Shown here: positions 35,501-48,383 of the stretch, one piece after another
Numbering within the stretch: position 1 is the first letter of the stretch
Layout: every line of letters starts with the position of its first letter
NCBI GenBank assembly: GCA_025642065.1
Contig: JAODUP010000406.1
Coordinates: 45,001-109,000 of the forward strand
DNA: 64,000 nucleotides
Direction of reading: 5' to 3'
Source: Paralvinella palmiformis
Taxonomy: Eukaryota; Annelida; Polychaeta; Terebellida; Alvinellidae
Notes under the pieces: model-generated
Told to the model about the DNA's origin: nothing
Seen by the model: the letters and a program-made list of their open reading frames with translations, nothing else
Database searches by the model: none
Position numbers and translations under genes: made by a program

Positions 35501-38500
35501 ATTTATTTATGTTAATTATCGTCGCTGTTCACCATCATCATTCCAGGTACACAATTTTGGTTGTATGGCATTCGCTCTCCTCTTCGATGACATAGAATCT
35601 GACTTGATCGAAGAAGACGATCACATCTTCAAGTCTGTAGCCCAGGCCCAGTGTTCTGTGACGAATAACGTCTATAATCACCTGGGAAAACCAGATATCT
35701 TCCTCTTCTGCCCGACAGGTAAGTGACGGACAGAATTGGTCCAATAATTATTTCCCACCTAAATACACTTCTATAGAACCTTACTAACTCATGCTCACCA
35801 CCTGGTGAGAGACAGAGGAACTACGCGTATGGGATAGAAAACGACCAGCAGACAGCCAGTACTGTACGAGCCAGTAAAATGGCCATTCACCCATGAGTGG
35901 TCCTTGGAACATCCGTAACATTGTTTTAATCATAATATTGTGTAAGTCTTGTTCACCAATCAAGAGTAAGGCTATGATTTCCAAGATAATGATCGGAGAC
36001 CAATAATTTGGGCAGAAATCTTATGTCTAACGTCAAAAAATTGTAAACAAACCCGGGTTGTCTGCCCTTAGATGAGCATGTTTATGAAATGACAGCGACA
36101 GAGATTTCAGTTGATTGTTTGGCGATTTTGATGGAGTCTGTGATTCGTGTAAAAAAGGTTTAGAAATGTTGGCAAACTCATGTTCCAGGGTTCTTGTTGT
36201 TGTTCCTTAATGGCACTATAAATGGCAAAATAGTGTTTGGTGTAGTATTGTGAATAAGTTTGTTTGATTAAATTCTGTAGCCCTGAAACTGGAATTGGCC
36301 TTTTAAACAAAATTCACATTTGAAGCGATAAAATAATGAATCTGTAGCAGGGACATAACTCAAGGGTTTATAGGTCACAATTTTAGAAGTACTTCTTTCA
36401 GCTGGAACCATAACTCGCCACTCATGGGATGGCTACACAGTGATCAAGCTTTTATATAAAACATTTCTCAGCTATTGTCTAGTTGAACTCTATTGTATGC
36501 ATATATATATATATATGCCAGGACTTTGTACTAGCGTTACTGCGACAAAACGCCAGTCACAATGATATAACATTACTGCATCTATCCCAACTTAAACCAA
36601 GGATGGATATGTGGAGGTGGTTTCATCATGAGCTTCTGCAATGTAAAATTGCAGATCAGTGACAAACACCGGAAAATACAACTGGATTGGCTGCTGCTAA
36701 CATAAAAATTCGCTTCAGTTGACCGCAATTTAGACCCTCGGCTGCCAGTCATGTCCTACAAATTGCCTAAAACAATGTTAGACTGTGTGTTACATGGCAC
36801 TATGGTTTTGTCAAAATATTTATGCAATTATGCCCCAAAAAATATGTATGGAACATTTGTATGGGACTTATGCAGATGAAAGTGTAGTTAGGCCAAATAA
36901 GATTTGTGTTGTGTTTCCGGTAACAAGCTTTTAAAAAAGTGAGTAGGTAGGTAGGTTTATCATTTTATTTTTGCAATGTGCGATCGGGAGGTGATTCATA
37001 CACATATTACAGAATATAGACCACCTGTGGACATATATAAATTAGTAACATGCTGCACGCCGCTTGGGAGGTCAAGACCCGACTTTTTCCCGCCCGCATG
37101 GGGAGATAGGCGGTTTTTTTTCGAAATCTCACGAGATTTCAAAGAAAACGACCCCAAACAGATACTCGAAAAATAAAATTAATTTGATTTAGCAAATTTC
37201 TACGAAACACAAAACATTTTTTATTCCGCCTTATGTATATAGACATTAGTTTAACTCTAATATTACACAAAATGTACAATTTTATCAATGACTTCAGCAT
37301 CTGTCAGTGTCATCTTGAGCTGTATTTCACTGATGTTGCTCACAATTTTGTTGGCATAATTTCCCAAACTCGCTCCCAATTCTAAGACAAATCAAGAGTA
37401 TGCTAGTTGTAATATTAGAGACACTGTAAGGCTAGGTTTTATGGGGGGGGGCTCCTTATATTACCCTCAGAACCCCATGCAGCATTTTATTGGCTTCGCT
37501 CGTGTTTCCCAAATAGCACGGAATATTCAGTTGTTTTTGATGGATTTATTCTCGTTGTAATTTTAGAATACTGCACAACAAGAGCTACACCAGATCTTCC
37601 AAAGTCAACTTACCTGAAGTGTTTAGGTGATCAGTTAGATAAAGGAATCAATATATTGTGGACAGGTAAGTGTTGATGGACATCCCATGTGTTTAATATT
37701 TGTTCTAGAGGTTTAGGCAGTGTTTTTTTTTTTTGGGGGGGGGTCTGTATTGTTCTCTCTCTATCTGTCTGTCACTCTCTCTATCTATCTATCTATCTAT
37801 CTTTCTATCTATCTTTCTATCTATCTCCCTCTCCTGTGGTATAGCACACCACCTTTGCTTACAAACGTACAAATTAAAGTTCAATTCAAATCAGGTTACT
37901 TTGCTTTGTGTGATAATTCCCCATCAGGAAGTCACTCGGGCGTGGCTAGCTCAGACCCTAAGCAAAACCTTCCAAGCAGAGCTGTGTTCCACTAGTACAG
38001 GTGTTAGAGCAATGCACTGCAAACCTCCCGGTTGTTAGCTCTAATCCAGTTCATATCTGTGTTTGTGGTATATTTCCCTAGCCAGTCGCCTCTCTGCCAT
38101 TTGTCCCGGGTGTGACCAGCGACGATGCCAAACACGTAGAAGTCTGTGTAATATATTTATATATATCCATACTTGTGCACAAAAGTGGCCATGGAACGAT
38201 AACGTTTACATTTGTTATGCAATCTTCTTGCAGTTGATCATAAATACATTTCACCTGAAACTTGAGGTTATTTTATGGATTTACATTTAACAGCCCTGAA
38301 ATGTTTTTGCAGATCCATGGATTTCAGAGGTTTTCCAATGAAATTTATTTTAAAAATCTGTCCGTAAGGCGGGGGGGTGCACCACCCTTTAAAGCCCCCT
38401 CCACAATTGTTTTCTGAGTTTTGAGGTGTTATGTATTCTCCAGCCTGAAGTAATTCCACATCCAACTGTTGTAATGCAATATCTTACAGAATTCTTTCCA

Positions 38501-41500
38501 TTGCCATTATTCTATTTCGGAGCCCATTTCTTTCAGGGCCCAAGGTTGTTTCCAGGAGAATCACACTGACGGGAATCCGTGATGTCATCAAGTTGATAGG
38601 ACGTAATCCGGTCATCTGGGACAATCTCCACGCCAACGACTACGACCAAACTCGCGTCTACCTCGGTCCGTACGATGGACGATCGCAGGAGCTGAGGAAG
38701 ATGCTGAGGGGCGTCCTTACGAATCCAAACTGTGAATTCGAGACGAACTTCATCGCAATGCACACGTTGGCTCAGTGGAGCAAAAACCTGTGCGAAAGTT
38801 ACCCAATCAGAAGAAGTGAGTCTGCCGTTTGTATTCTCTGCTAAATTGTATGTCGACTAGAAGTTTGCTAATTAAGAGAACTCATCCATCGCAGTACACA
38901 TGATGTCAAATTTCTGAATTATCCACAATTAACTTGATAATACTGGACCATCAGGATCAAATGCACACTGAGTGTGTATTAGTGAGTGTGTGTTAACTGT
39001 GCTTTTGATTAAGTGTATCTTAAGATTTTGAGGTGACAAAGAAGTGTCTGTGGGAGGGGTGTTAGAAGTAACTCAGTGCAGTGTAGAGGGTGTGATGGTT
39101 GGGTTTATAAGTGCTGCCGCAGGTGTGAACAGTTTGTTTAGTACAATTGGAGATGCATTGGTGTGCGAAGTATATGAGAGAGCAGGTCACAGAGAAGATG
39201 TCGAAGCCTGGATCTGAGAAATGGTGTGCGCCTGAACCGATTTGGTAGGTTCTGTTATCTGTAAGATATGCTGAGTGGGGGCGAAGGAGCAAATCCAGAA
39301 TCGATGGTGTGAGCAAAGGGAAAGCTTAGAAAGCTTTCAGGATTGTGACAAGGAAGGAAGTGTCATTGAAGTTAAGTGGGAAAGTGTATGTGTTGTGCAT
39401 GAGGAGTGAAGTGATGTGGAAGTCAGGCTTGGGTCGTGAATGCAGAGCAAATAGGACAATTTGAGTGGACAGAGATGATAATGCTGTGATTGACCTGTAG
39501 CGTATCTCCAAAGGATAAGATACTAAGTATAGAGTTGAGGCACAGAATGGGGTTTGAACTGGTGACTGAAGTTGTTGTGAGGAATTGGTTAAGGTGGCTG
39601 AGACGTGTGTTACGAAAAGGTGATGGTGACTGGGTGAAGAGTAGCGTGTTGTATGAAGTGGGAGAAGGATATGTGAGAGATAGAGGAAGGATGAGGATGG
39701 CGCGGAATCAGATGATGGGGAAGGATAGTGTCGGCTGAATAAGGCAGATGTGTAAGATGAGGTAAACATGAGAAGACAGGTGTTGGAACCCGCTAGCCAA
39801 CCCCATACACCCCCAGTCCAGACAAAATGCCATCTTTTTCTTTCGTATGTTGACAGAATTGTTGACAAAATTTGTAGTGGTTCATGTTATTATAAATTAT
39901 GACATATACTTTGTTAAGTGAGATATTCCACACTTGTATAATAACGAAATAAATCCATTTTTATGATTGAAAAATGGCATTTTATTACACTGCCTGACAC
40001 ATAATTAAGTAGGATTGTTTTATCCAAACTGATTCCGCCTGATTTTATTGACAAGGGGCGCCTCTGTGGTCTAGTGGTTGCATGTTGGATCAGAGATCAC
40101 TATCACCCGTGTTCGAATCTCAGGGTGGGCATATCTGAAGGTTGTTTCATCTTTGACTTCACTTCATTACCTTTGGAGGTTGCTCGGCCCATTTAGGCTA
40201 CCATGTGAACAAAAGTGGCCGTAAAACATCAATCATTATTTTGTTGACCGGTCTGTTCTTATTTTTTTTCAAACATCGCTACCCATGTTCCATTATTTAA
40301 CTCATTTGTTGATGGTTTGCAGATTCCAGAGTGTCATCGGAAATGGAGACCGAGAGATTTTCCATGACAAAGTATAATCCAAAGGCAGCGTTACAATTTG
40401 CAGTCGGCGATTGGCTGCCAGAACTGTACAAAGTTAAGAACCTGGGACGGAAGCCACAGGCATCCGCTGTTGCTCAAAAGGACACCAACATGGAGATTAC
40501 CATGGAAACAGACGACATGGACGTCTCGCAGCCTGAAAAGGCCAAAAAGAAGGCATCCAATCAGAAGCCTTCGCCATTCAACAAACTGGACAGCATGCGA
40601 ATGAGAGAGAAACAAAAACTAGACGAACTCGAGAAACTGACGGTCAGCGACCTGTTGCTTATCTGTGATCTGTTCTATTTGCCATACGAGTACGGCCCCC
40701 GTGCAGTCCACCTCCTGAAGGAGGCGCACTGGCTGATCAGCAACGTCGAGCGTGTCGCCAATGTGCAGACGATCCCTAAATCTGAACACTCGCCGCAGGT
40801 GAAGGAGTGGTACGAGAAGGCGATCCACTTCCACCAGTGCCACAAGGACGTGTGTCTAGTCGTCGACAAGTTCGTTAACATCCCGAACAGGGACCTCTTG
40901 TATGAACTCTACATCTACATCAGTGATATGCGGAGTTGTTTGTCGCTGGTGAACTCGTACATCAAATGGCACGGTAAGTATGTTGACGCGAGAGAACGCC
41001 ATGTGCTGGTCCTCGGCAGCCCTTTTTTTATTCCCGTTTGATTTTGTCGTTGAGTATATATGATGACATAATTATGATAGTACCATAGGTCCCGGCCATT
41101 AAGCCGATACCATGAATCAATATTATTACCCTTATTTTGTGAGGTCGGCTTAATGGCCGGTACTATTTCAGTGTCAAGAAATTCAGTTATGTGTAGAATT
41201 ATTTGATTTTTTTAAATTATGGATAAACGTTATTGGATTCAGTGGTGCATTTCACGACTTTCAATTTGAAGGCAGCGTCGGTAACAAGACAACTCGTACT
41301 CAAGACATCCTGTTCTCAAGAGAGTCGTATCTGATTCATTTGCTGGCATAGACATTTTGGTTTCATAGAAGAGCATGTTTATCTTTATCGTAATAATAGA
41401 GGATTATTGAAAACAAGTTCAGTTTAAATAAAAATATTTATTTCAGTAATTTTATCATCGTTTCACAATGTAATCTTGCCTTTTAAATACTTTCTCGTTC

Positions 41501-44500
41501 ACAATCAAGCTGTTCGATGATGTTTCTTTGCCATTTCCTGCTTTCAAAACGTTTTATATCACCTAAAAATAATGCACGGAAAAGGTTCAGATTTTTATGT
41601 TGGCTTAAGAACTGTAAATCATGATATTTTACACCTAAAATTGACCTTGGCTTAATTGCCGGGACCTACAGTATTAGTATTTTATATACCACTTAGTTCA
41701 ACCTGAGTTGAAAATGTGATTAAAACATGTTCTGGCTCAAATATCACAAACCCCGTTATATACATGAGTACACTTATTGATAGATATTATAAATAGGCTA
41801 ATTTAAATAAGCAACTTCTAATAACCTTGCAAAATATATCTTTACTTATTTAATACAACTAGGCAGTTTATTCCACAGCCTGGGAGTTGACGCTTGGAAA
41901 GATTTCTCTCCATACTCTGCTGTGTGTTGGAAAATTACATGAAATCTTTTTTTGAGGTCCACTTTCTGCACATTGTACTGGCTAATGAGACCAAGGAGCC
42001 AGCCGGAAGGAATGAAATGAAGAATGAAAAGACCCTTGAGATTTGGGTCCGCTGGAAATGGCAATCAAACCCGGGACCTATTGATCTCTGGTCCAACGCG
42101 CTACCACTGGACGACGAGTGCCCTGTTCGGTACCTGTGTCTTGGCTCGAGCCGTATGACGATTGAGTGTTTAGAGGATCAGCCCCAACTCTGTGGAATGG
42201 ATTGCCAGTGTGGATGTTTGGGACGTTTGATCTCTTGAAATGTAAAATCTGTTCCAAAAACTCACCTGTTCAAACCTAGTTTTGTATTGATCACTCCTTA
42301 TTTCTAATTGGGTTTTAGATAGATTGAGTAATCCTGATTTAGAAAAGCGTAAATCCCACCAGGAAACAAATTGTAATATAGCTAATGAAGAAATATCACC
42401 AGGGATGAGTTAGTGGGATGTTTACCTATCGGCCATGCATCCCAGGTGTGACCAGTGCCGAGACTAAACAATTCAAATCAATTCAACCCAAATCCCATGT
42501 AAATAATATTAGAAATATTTAGACTAGATTATTCCAATGACTTAATATTATAATATTATTATTTATATAGCACCTCATTCAACAAATTTGTTCCGAGGTG
42601 CTTTACACTAAAACAAAGAATATACCGTATCTTCTTGTGTTTAAGTCGATCTCGTATATAAGATGGGGTCAGTGTATCAGTCAATATTACAGGAAACTGC
42701 CTAACTTGAATATAATGCAGCAGAATTTAAAAGCTTTAAAAGATGTTAATTTCTGAAAAAAATTACATTTTATTAAATTATCAAGAACGTCAGAACTAGT
42801 GGTAGGGATGTGTGTGTGTAGAATTGATTTCATATCCAAAGAAATCACCGAAGACAGATAATAATTTCATAAATGACTGCTGACATTCGCAAAATAACAA
42901 ATTTATAGATCTATAATGTGGGATCAAGTGTTTGTTTATGTGTTTATGTTTATTTGACTCGGGGGGGGGAAACCAGATATTTTATTTAACGATATAATAT
43001 GTCTGCATTGCGTGACCCAGAAGAAGTTTTAATTCTGTTAAACTTTAATTCTGTAAGGTGCAGTGCTGAGAATTTTCCCGGTTTTACCAGAGCCAGAAAA
43101 TAGCATTTTAGGAAATGGGGAGTGGGTCAAACTGGTGGTTTGCAAAAACAACCTCTCTTGCACAGTTGCAGAAGTCATGTTTTATCCCTACTCTGTTAAA
43201 TAGTCTCAGTGTCCTAAAAATTTACAAAACCCTAATTTTCCCCCACAACTCAGGTGCATGTGGCTCACTTCGCTCTACAACTTCCTTCCCGCTTTTCCAT
43301 CCGTGTTCGAATCTCATCGTGGGCATATCTGAAGGTTGTTTCATCTCTGACTTCGCTTCATTACCTTTGGAGGTCGCTCGGCCCATTTAGCCTACCTTGT
43401 GCACAAAAATTGGCCATAAAACATCAATCATCATCATCATCCAGGATTTTCTTCTAACGGTCACTCATGGATGCCTGAAGATGCCTCATACTGTCATAGC
43501 AACTCAAATTGAATAAGGTGCTATATAAAATATTATTATTAGCCATAATCAAGTCTTATTATGGGTAATATTCTAAATTCATCTGAACCAACTGGTATTA
43601 CCAGGAACAGGCATTAATTGACAGGCATATCATGACATGTGGCTAGTTAATATTTAGTACCTCCAGTGACTCCATATATTGCTAAAGGGAATTAAGACTG
43701 GTGTAATGTCATGTGCTTGTACGTCTTGTGTTTACAGAATATTTTAAAGCCGGTTTGTATCCACCTGTAAGAAGCTCGATTTAATTATTATTAATTTATT
43801 ATCACTGCACTTAATCGGAGCGGCTGCATATTGGAATAAAAACATACCTAAAGCAATAAAAATGTATACAAAATATATGCTGTAATAAATCCCCCCACCT
43901 CATTTCCATTTTATGAATATTCCTTGCCAGGCTACTAACCTTTTAGAAAGGGTGACATTTATTCTTTCTCGGTAACCCAGCTGCCGGCAATCCTTTTCAG
44001 GTTAACTTCTAAGTCTGAAATTCTATGGAAAATATATACATGTCTACCTGAAAACGCACATTTACAAAAAACACAATGTGTCTCCCTCCTTTGAATATTT
44101 GTTCCATATTTTGTCATTAGGTGTATTTACAACCAGAAAAAATCCGAACAACTCCCCACCCAAAGTTCGATGCAAATGAAGCAGTCTTAGTGTGTGCATG
44201 TGTGTGTGGGGGGTGTATGTGTGTGTCATATCAACATACGATCACATAAATTTGTGTGTAGGTTTCTTTAAACTTGTAGTTTAAAAGAAATCAACAAGTC
44301 GTTCTTCAACATATCAAAGGCAAGTTTTGTGTGTCAAAATTACAATATTTTTATTTCCCTTCAGTCCATCCTGAAACATTTGCATCTGACCTATCTTTAA
44401 GTCAATGTCACCAGAGACTCTGTTGTGAGCTTAACAAACGCATAAACGCAAATCTGAGGTTATTTAATTTAGTTGTCGGTGTTAGCAGTGACAAGTTTCT

Positions 44501-45233
44501 GCTTAACGACAACAGTGATGAACACAATATTTGTGATGATCACAATGTTTCTGCTTCATCAGATTTGGGTTTCGTCTTTTAGAAGATCATGATGTCTGAA
44601 GTAAATAAGTTACACAAGTGAGTGTCTTGCACAGAACCATAATCATCATATAATTCGCTTCAGCTGCGCAGGGGCATCTTCACTGAGTGACCTAACAAAT
44701 AGCACTGGGGTTCAAATCCTCTGGCTGTGTCCGAAGAGCATTTCCTATTTCTGCTTCAGCGTATTAACTTTGGAAGTCACTCTGTCCATTTTTAGCCTAC
44801 CGTCATAAAAACAGAGACATTTCCTCATCTGCATGGCAAAATATGCATCCATACATACATACATGCATACACACAAGCATACATACATACATACATACAT
44901 ACAAACATACATACATACAAGCATACACACACACACACATACAGAAGTGCATGTATGCATGCACACACCATTTTTTGCAAACTTCTAGATTCGAGTTTGA
45001 ATTTTACTCATACCCGTGTTTGTGAGACCAGTAACAAAGTTAAACAAAGGGCACTCACTTACTCATATATACATACATACACTCTAAATACATACACACG
45101 TACCTTGGACAGATTATTATTCTAAAGAACAAAGCTTTTGCCAGAATATTTGTATTTGTAGGTGTACATAGGTCTTCTGGGAGATGGGATAAACCTCCAA
45201 TGGAAGAAACTGCTGACCACGTAACCCATGTCT

Positions 45234-45280
<47 letters not shown>

Positions 45281-46612
45281 CCATTGTACATTTCCAGGTT
45301 TAGGTAAATCCGAGAAGGAGCCATTTAGAAAGGCAGAACAAGAGCCATGGGTGAACAGAGGAGGGATATACTCAGAGTTTAGAGTAAGTGATAACGAATG
45401 ATCGGTGCCCGCGCGGAGAAGGAGATTTTGATCACCTTGTCAGGCTTCTGCTCATTGTGCAATACTCGATTTTGTTGTTTATTTATTTGTCGTTTTTGGC
45501 TAACATCGCCAGCTTGACCGGTCATGGCATAACGAGTGGGTCAATCAATCGATTGATTCGGGTGGACATTGATTTTTACTGTACGTGGTCGATTTGTTGT
45601 CTGGCAGTTTGTTCGAGTGTCGGCTGTCTTACTGTGTTGTTGTTGGGCTGCTTATTCAGAATGCATCACACTGATCTGCAACTCAGGATATTTATATATA
45701 TATATATATAGTCATGAAGATAGTTCTTGGTTTAAAACCACCAAGTCATAAATAAGTCCCTTTGACTGAACAGTGACAGATAATGTGCCCACGATTGTGC
45801 GCTATATATTTTATACTCCCGTGGAGATTGACCATATCAGCCTGTTGCACAGGTTCATAAATGAGGGGAGGGAGGCTTGATGAACAAGTTACTCGCCTCT
45901 TCCGGATCTGACCCGCATTTATGGGTTGTTTCCCTGTTGCGTTGCATCTAGCAGTGTGTCCCAGATCATGAGATGTGACCAGTAATGTGGCTAGAAAAAG
46001 CACTTACACGCTCGCCTCTTCCAGATCATAATGTCCTGAGGGTATCATGGTACAAATCATATAAAAACTATTTCCATCCACGAATAGTCATTGCTGATGT
46101 ACGTAGCCAATCAGTGGTTACGCAGTTACTCTAACATCAAGTCAGATTCGGTTTTGAAAATCCTCTGAAACCGGGATTTAGTTTTTGTGTTTGTTATCCC
46201 GCCACATGACTGTCTGTCTTTAGGGCCCATAGTTGGTGTTATTCTGCCGACTAGAGAAGTTGTCACTTGGAAGTCACTCGACCCGGACCGTGAGATCCAG
46301 GAACACAGGCTCTCCTGTAATCTGGTGTTAAACGCTCATCTCTTAAGCAGTGGCATCTCCACAGCCTGACTGGTAGCGGGCATGGCCACAGATCTACAGT
46401 ATCTGGGTACAAACCATGGCCAATGAGGCCAGATAGGTGATTCATCTTTCACTTCAGCCCATTTAGCCCGCCGTATGTGCAAAAGCGATCGTAAAACAGC
46501 AAGATTATTGCCCGTTAGGGATTTGTTTTATCAGTAAGTGGCATCCAACATTGAAGAGTTTTCCTTTGACTTCCTGTTTGTATCCTGTTAGAACTGGCTT
46601 CTTATTCGATCT

Positions 46613-46645
<33 letters not shown>

Positions 46646-48145
46646 TAGTTTCACCTGAATAGTCCTAGTTTTGTTAGATGTTCTACTCTCAAATATATTA
46701 CTCTTGAATGTCTACCACATGTATGTCTTGCTGCTAGATGTACATCTTGCTGCTAGATGTACGTCTTGCTGCTAGATGTACGTCTTGCTGCTAGATGTAC
46801 GTCTTGCTGCTAGATGTACGTCTTGCTGCTAGATGTACGTCTTGCTGCTAGATGTACATCTTGCTGCTAGATGTACATCTTGCTGCTAGATGTACATCTT
46901 GCTGCTAGATGTCTCAGTGCATGTTATATTTCCAGCGTTTACTTCCTGTAGAGGGTCAATCGGACATGTTTCCTCCTCCTCGGAAACTGATCTCGGGTAA
47001 CAGGGTGTTCACAATTAGGCCTTATTACGAAGAGGATAGGGTGAGTGTTACTGTGTGTGTGTGTGTGTGTTTTACTAGTAGTCATTTTAAATTTGATGTT
47101 GGAAATGGTGATCACAGTGACACAGATGAGTATGAAATGATGATAGTGGTGGTGATGATGATGATCATCATGGTGATGATGATGATGATGATAATGATGA
47201 ATATACACCATGGTACCTTGCCATCCTTATTCTAAGTGATGCTGCAATACTGCTGCGGCCAATTTGTTTACATAGATTTTATGTATCGTTGGGGCGCCTC
47301 CTTGGTCTAACTGGTAGTGCGTTGGACCACAGGTAACTACCACCTGAGTACAAATCTCGGCGTTGGCATATCTGAAGAGTGTTTCATCTTTAAATTCGCT
47401 TCGTTACCTCTGGAGGTCGCTCGGCCCATGAAGCCTACCGCGTGCACAAAAGTGGCCGTAAAACATCAACCATCATCTTGTATATTGTTATTTCCAATTC
47501 GCATTGTCCACAAAATATAGAGATGAGAAGATGTGATCCAGAGGAGTGAGTTGTGTCAGAGCGGTAGAAAAACAGCCACGGTCAGGCTTTCTTGACACAT
47601 AAATGAATTTGATTGAGAATCCCCTCTAAACGCCGCGTAGAATAGTGTCATACATTTCTAGTGGTTCGCTCACTCGAAATCCCAGTGGTGCAGTAATTCG
47701 AGCACTTCACTGTAAACATCTAAGTTCTGAGTTCAAATCCAGCTCACTCGTACATTTGTGGGATTCGTTACCCTAGAGAGCTGCCCCTCAGCCGTACCAT
47801 CCTGTGTGTGATCAGTGACGAATCTGAACAAGAAGACTCGGCTTGACATTCTACATTATGTGCTTCTTGGATTATTTAACTCGGTTACTATCAAAGTCTT
47901 TTACCATAAATTGCCAAAGTTATAAACGTATGTAGTACAGAGAAATCCTTGGATGTGTACCTTTTCGCTGACAAGAACACAGACCAATCGCATTCCTTAA
48001 ATATTTGGTGATTATATGTATTTGTTTGGCCTAGGATATATTGGTCCCTCAATTTCCTGATAAATTGTAACCTTTAAGAAATTTTATATTGATTATGAGC
48101 AAAATGTTTGTAAATGGAAATTGTGAAATAAAATATATATCCATA

Positions 48146-48188
<43 letters not shown>

Positions 48189-48336
48189 TAGTTGGTAGCA
48201 TGTTGAACCACAGATCACTACCACCTGAGTTTGAATTTCAACGTAGGCATATCTGAAGGGTGTTTCTTCTTTGGCTTTGTTTCATTACTTCTGGAGGTCG
48301 CTCAGCCCATTTAGCCTAACATGTGCATCAAACCAT

Positions 48337-48383
<47 letters not shown>

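Larger units (their letters stand above)
38816..40322 (+). other. OGA intron 6
   Basis: Holds a decayed LINE (39170-39780) and a sense SINE A (40056-40238). Confidence 0.8.
40974..45297 (+). other. OGA intron 7
   Basis: 4.3 kb. It contains an inverted-repeat element (41085-41676), a minus-strand LINE fragment (41846-41925), SINE pieces (42400-42475, 43298-43442, 44690-44820), a terminal-repeat-like block near 42626-42675, a CATA array (44845-44950) and an AT run (45237-45277) just before exon 8. Confidence 0.75.
45384..46935 (+). other. OGA intron 8
   Basis: Includes an AT run (45690-45710), a family C SINE block (about 45845-45990), a diverged SINE A (46366-46502), an ATT run (46614-46645) and a 19-bp minisatellite touching the 3' splice region (46719-46912). 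Confidence 0.8.

Noticed and set aside
39326..39868. 180-codon minus-strand ORF
   Set aside because: It is the antisense of a decayed LINE; the plus strand carries the recognisable reverse-transcriptase sequence.
40331..41041. 236-codon plus-strand ORF as a separate gene
   Set aside because: It is OGA exon 7 read through its GTAAGT donor.
42626..42675. A full DNA transposon with a CTTGTGTTTAAGTCGATC-like end
   Set aside because: Only one end-like sequence is visible and no partner inverted repeat is found nearby.
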